Origin: Coxiella endosymbiont of Ornithodoros amblus
GTDB lineage: Bacteria; Pseudomonadota; Gammaproteobacteria; Coxiellales; Coxiellaceae
Direction: 5' to 3'
Assembly: GCF_019425495.1 (NCBI RefSeq)
Contig: NZ_VFIV01000006.1
Coordinates: 1-44,191 of the forward strand
DNA length: 44,191 nucleotides
The notes beneath the pieces are model-generated. The model was not told the origin of the DNA. It saw only the letters and a list, made by a program, of their open reading frames with translations, and made no database searches. The translations under genes and the position numbers were made by a program. Each line of letters starts with the position of its first letter. Position 1 is the first letter of the stretch. Below are positions 41,741 through 44,191 of the stretch, in pieces.

Positions 41741-42623
41741 TAACCGCTGATTTTGTTATTACTCTTATATTGTGATTTTGCTGTAGGCTATTCCTGTCAT
41801 TATCTTGAGTAGCCTTGCGTAGCTTACGTCTGTCAAAACTTGGCATTACGCGATATTAAAATTTCTCGGTCATATTCGTGTTATTTTGACGAGTTTTGCC
41901 AATGTATTGTTAAAATTGCCGCATCATCGCTGGAAAATCAAAAGCGACGCTGAATTAGATCCAAATAAATGGTATGTTCTCATCAGCAATCATAAATCGG
42001 GGTTTGATATATTAGTATTAGCGCTTGGTTATGTTTTTAACTGAAAAAGTCCACCGCTTAAATTTTTTATGGAGAGAGGATTATTATGCTTTTTCCCTTT
42101 GGTCGGTTTTGGCTGCTGGTTGTTGGGGTACCTTTTTGTGCATCGGTATTCCAACGACTCTATCCATCGTCACCCAGAGTTGAAAGCGAAAGATATCGAA
42201 ATTACCAAAAATCCTCCAAAAAATTTAAAATATTTCCTATGAGCACTGTGAACTTTGTTGAGGGCACCCGATTCACTCTACTTAAACACCAACACCAAAC
42301 TTCTCCTTATTTACATTTGTTGCGCCCTAAAGCGTGGCGGGATTGGGATAGTAATAAACGCTTTACAAAATAAATTAGCAGGAATTATTAACGTCACTTT
42401 CCATTATTCCAAGTCCCTTTCCTTGCGGGAATCGTCGCGAGATTGCGGTGTAGTATGAGTTATTTCCACTAACTCAAAATCTTATTGGAAATTACTACGA
42501 AGACACAACGTTCCGTCTTCATTTTCAGAAGTGGTTAACACTCTGTGGCAGGAAAAAGATTTATTGATCGAAGAATTAAAAAAGACAATGGGTAATTACT
42601 CTGTCATTGCACACAAGAGGTAA
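41741..42623 (+). pseudogene. Broken YihG-type acyltransferase
   Basis: A hydrophobic start is followed by LKLPHHRWKIKSDAELDPNK and YVLISNHKSGFDILVLAL, an intact HX4D acyltransferase motif (41980-42030). LKFFMERGLL, then PELKAKDIEITKNPPKNLK, and MSTVNFVEGTRFTLLKHQHQ, with the FVEGTRFT block, follow. The C-terminal third continues RGGIGIVINALQNKLAGI to a stop at 42621-42623. The long N-terminal extension and motif order match YihG/LPLAT enzymes. Frameshifts split it into at least four parts. Confidence 0.78.
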
Positions 42624-42640
42624 GGACTAAAAACTTAAAG

Positions 42641-42735
42641 TCCATCATCCCGCTCAGACAGGGATCCAGTGCATACATGCACAGCGCACCGAAGGTGCGC
42701 CTGGTTCCTGCCTGCGCCGAATGACGAAGTCTAAA
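42641..42735. repeat. Imperfect palindromic element before rpiA
   Basis: The left end TTAAAGTCCATCATCCCGC is a rough inverted copy of the right end GCGCCGAATGACGAAGTCTAA. Inside are GGATCCAGTGCATACATGCA, AGCGCACCGAAGGTGCGCC (a tight hairpin) and GGTTCCTGCC. It shares block order with 4721-4805 and its tail with 11609-11652. This is the best-preserved copy in the window. Confidence 0.7.
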
Positions 42736-42789
42736 ATTGGAATGGCTGTGAGAAGGCATTTTATTTAAAATACTAGTACTGAGGAGATC

Positions 42790-43458
42790 ATGATCATATC
42801 AAAAAACGAACTTAAAAAAGCAGCCGCTATTGAAGCGACTCAATTCATTAAAAGCGTCAATATCGTTGGAGTAGGAACTGGTTCTACCGTCAATTGTTTC
42901 ATTGATGCTTTAGCGGAAATTAAACATCACATTGAAGGGGCTGTTGCAAGCTCTGTAGTCACTGAAAATCGCTTAAAAGAGCACGGTATTCCAGTTGTCA
43001 ATCTTAATTCCGTTTCCAACGTGGATGTCTACGTGGATGGAGCTGATGAATTTAATAAACATTTTTATCTTACCAAAGGCGGCGGTGGCGCCCTTGCCCG
43101 TGAAAAAATCATCGCGGCAGCCGCTAAACGCTTTATTTGTATTGTCGATGAAAGTAAACAAGTGGACGTGCTAGGACAATTCCCCTTAGCGATTGAAGTT
43201 ATCCCAATGGCTTGCAGCTTTATTGCACGTGAAATCGTCAAGCTCAAGGGAGACCCGGTTTATCGACAAGGATTCACGACGGATAACGGTAATGTGATTT
43301 TAGACATTCACAACCTGGCCATCCTCAATCCTGTTGAGTTAGAAACCATTTTCAATAACATCCCAGGTGTCGTTGCCAACGGTCTCTTCGCGCACCGACC
43401 CGCCGATGATTTGTTAATAGGCACCTCGGTAGGCGTTCAGCTTCATCATAGAAGATGA
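42790..43458 (+). CDS. rpiA: Ribose-5-phosphate isomerase A
   Basis: RpiA interconverts ribulose-5-phosphate and ribose-5-phosphate for nucleotide synthesis. The 222-residue product contains the phosphate-binding GTGSTV (residues 29-34), DGADE (83-87) and [11 protein letters not shown] (96-106), with the catalytic glutamate. [11 protein letters not shown] and the C-terminal [16 protein letters not shown] are typical. GAGGAG lies 6 bases before the ATG. Size and frame are normal. It directly follows the dead lipid cluster and a palindromic repeat, with no sign of co-transcription. Confidence 0.97.
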   Translation: MIISKNELKKAAAIEATQFIKSVNIVGVGTGSTVNCFIDALAEIKHHIEGAVASSVVTENRLKEHGIPVVNLNSVSNVDVYVDGADEFNKHFYLTKGGGGALAREKIIAAAAKRFICIVDESKQVDVLGQFPLAIEVIPMACSFIAREIVKLKGDPVYRQGFTTDNGNVILDIHNLAILNPVELETIFNNIPGVVANGLFAHRPADDLLIGTSVGVQLHHRR

Positions 43459-43821
43459 AAGCGCAAGCGTTTTATAATCGGTCCGGCGGAAGGCAGCAAG
43501 AAAGCTTTCCTCGACTTCGATTTTTACACTTGCACTTCTCGTTATCATGAGTATAATGCTCGCTCCAAGTGCACTGGGGTTTTTTAATCCTCTGTGCTGT
43601 GCGTAATTGACCTCGCACTTGCGGACAAGGAGAAGTCTTAGTTCCTTGACGCTCCTTTTTATCGCGTAAGTTCATCAGGAGTTTTGGACTTTTTGCGCGT
43701 GATAGAAAAGGGAATGTAATATCTTATGGATCACTAGGTTCACAGGAGATCATAAAAAGGATATTCTGCATGTAATCAGCCGTTGCCTTTTCAAGGCGGC
43801 TCTAGCCAAAAGGAATAATTT
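43459..43821 (+). promoter_or_regulatory. Promoter and leader region of csrA
   Basis: TTGCAC at 43530-43535 and TATAAT at 43552-43557, spaced by 16 bases, make the best promoter in the window. They would give a leader of about 260 bases before csrA. The leader has a hairpin at 43778-43801 (AGCC..GCCTT/AAGGC GGCT). GGA sites occur in CAGGAG (about 43742), AAAGGAT (about 43757) and AAAGGAAT (about 43810), the last serving as the ribosome site. CsrA binds GGA-type sites, so self-control is plausible. No gene is seen in this gap. Confidence 0.5.
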
Positions 43822-44028
43822 ATGTTAGTCTTAACACGAACAAATAGTCAGGCTATAAAGATTGGAAACGAGGGTGAAATTACCGTCACCGTCCTCGAGG
43901 TTCGCGGAAATCAAGTGCGCATAGGTATTGATGCACCCAAGCACATCGCTGTCCACCGAGAGGAGATTTACCAGCGAATTCGGGAAGAAAAACCAAAAAC
44001 TCCACCTATTCTTGAGGAAGTTGAATGA
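43822..44028 (+). CDS. csrA: Carbon storage regulator CsrA
   Basis: CsrA is a small dimeric RNA-binding protein that blocks or stabilises mRNAs by binding GGA motifs near ribosome sites. The 68-residue product reads [20 protein letters not shown], then [19 protein letters not shown] and [10 protein letters not shown]. The N-terminal Leu4 and the Arg46 of VHREE (Arg44 in E. coli) are the RNA-contact positions. A two-residue longer loop after LTR shifts numbering. The acidic, proline-containing tail is variable in the family. AAGGAATA precedes the ATG. It is intact. Confidence 0.96.
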   Translation: MLVLTRTNSQAIKIGNEGEITVTVLEVRGNQVRIGIDAPKHIAVHREEIYQRIREEKPKTPPILEEVE

Positions 44029-44038
44029 ACTACCTGTG

Positions 44039-44092
44039 CTGCTTTTGATTCAGGTGAGACTGTCTTTCCTCTATACATAACAAAAGCAGTTA
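44039..44092. other. Inverted repeat after csrA
   Basis: CTGCTTTTG just after the csrA stop pairs with CAAAAGCAG about 35 bases on. No T-run follows, so it is not a classic terminator; it could mark the csrA mRNA 3' end. Confidence 0.35.
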
Positions 44093-44102
44093 AGTTGATG
44101 AA

Positions 44103-44191
44103 ATGGTCAGAAAAGCTGCTGAGTATTCAGTAGAATTCCTGATGTTATTGAAGGATAAGGGGTTCTTGATGAAAGACATCAGTGGGTTAGT
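44103..44191 (+). CDS. Partial open frame running off the window
   Basis: From the ATG at 44103 the frame reads MVRKAAEYSVEFLMLLKDKG and continues FLMKDISGL to the window edge without a stop. It is too short to identify, and no clear ribosome site precedes it. It could be the 5' end of a real gene or chance. Confidence 0.25.
   Translation, partial: MVRKAAEYSVEFLMLLKDKGFLMKDISGL

Noticed and set aside
43472-43675. Minus-strand 67-residue frame between rpiA and csrA
   Set aside because: Its composition is unlike a protein, it overlaps the strong plus-strand promoter and it has no family match.

Overview
The window looks like part of a small, decaying genome from a Coxiella-type gammaproteobacterium, most likely a Coxiella-like endosymbiont. 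This rests on recalled gene families: a gammaproteobacterial atp-glmU operon, ubiC-ubiA, an ankyrin-repeat remnant, a mevalonate-type HMG-CoA reductase remnant and a LigD remnant. It also rests on the state of the DNA: a handful of long intact genes sit in a sea of genes broken by stops, frameshifts and deletions. No database search was possible, so the genus is an inference.

Layout. Positions 399-9044 (minus strand) hold the complete F1Fo ATP synthase operon atpIBEFHAGDC followed by glmU, all intact. Positions 9200-22450 are almost entirely wreckage. In order these are a DUF4143-type ATPase, an ankyrin-repeat protein, LigD, ferrochelatase (hemH), an rdgB-like pyrophosphatase and a GIN-domain exported protein. 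Then come an OmpA-like lipoprotein, an ABC-2 exporter (permease, ATPase, membrane-fusion protein), a SPOR-domain protein, a DUF2390-like protein and an unidentified gene. A broken L,D-transpeptidase follows at 22572. Positions 23422-26316 are a living island: ubiC, ubiA, tolC. Positions 26330-31461 are broken again (SPOR protein, phosphosulfolactate-synthase-like gene, pntAA/pntAB/pntB, rsmE). prlC (31601-33634) is intact.

Positions 33726-42623 contain a decayed lipid-assembly cluster, all on the plus strand. It runs KAS III, FabA-like, FabZ-like, KAS I/II, ACP, phosphopantetheinyl transferase, SDR, HMG-CoA reductase, PlsC-like acyltransferase, FAD-linked oxidase and a second acyltransferase. 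Several original ATGA start/stop overlaps are still visible, so it was an operon. The window closes with intact rpiA and csrA.

What remains alive serves energy (ATP synthase), cell-wall precursor synthesis (GlmU), quinone synthesis (UbiC/UbiA), outer-membrane export (TolC), peptide turnover (PrlC), pentose phosphates (RpiA) and global RNA regulation (CsrA). What is lost covers non-homologous end joining, haem ferrochelation, an exporter, transhydrogenase, an rRNA methylase and a secondary lipid pathway. Short palindromic repeats sit in many gaps, including three gaps inside the atp operon. I found no tRNA, rRNA, CRISPR array or intact insertion sequence.
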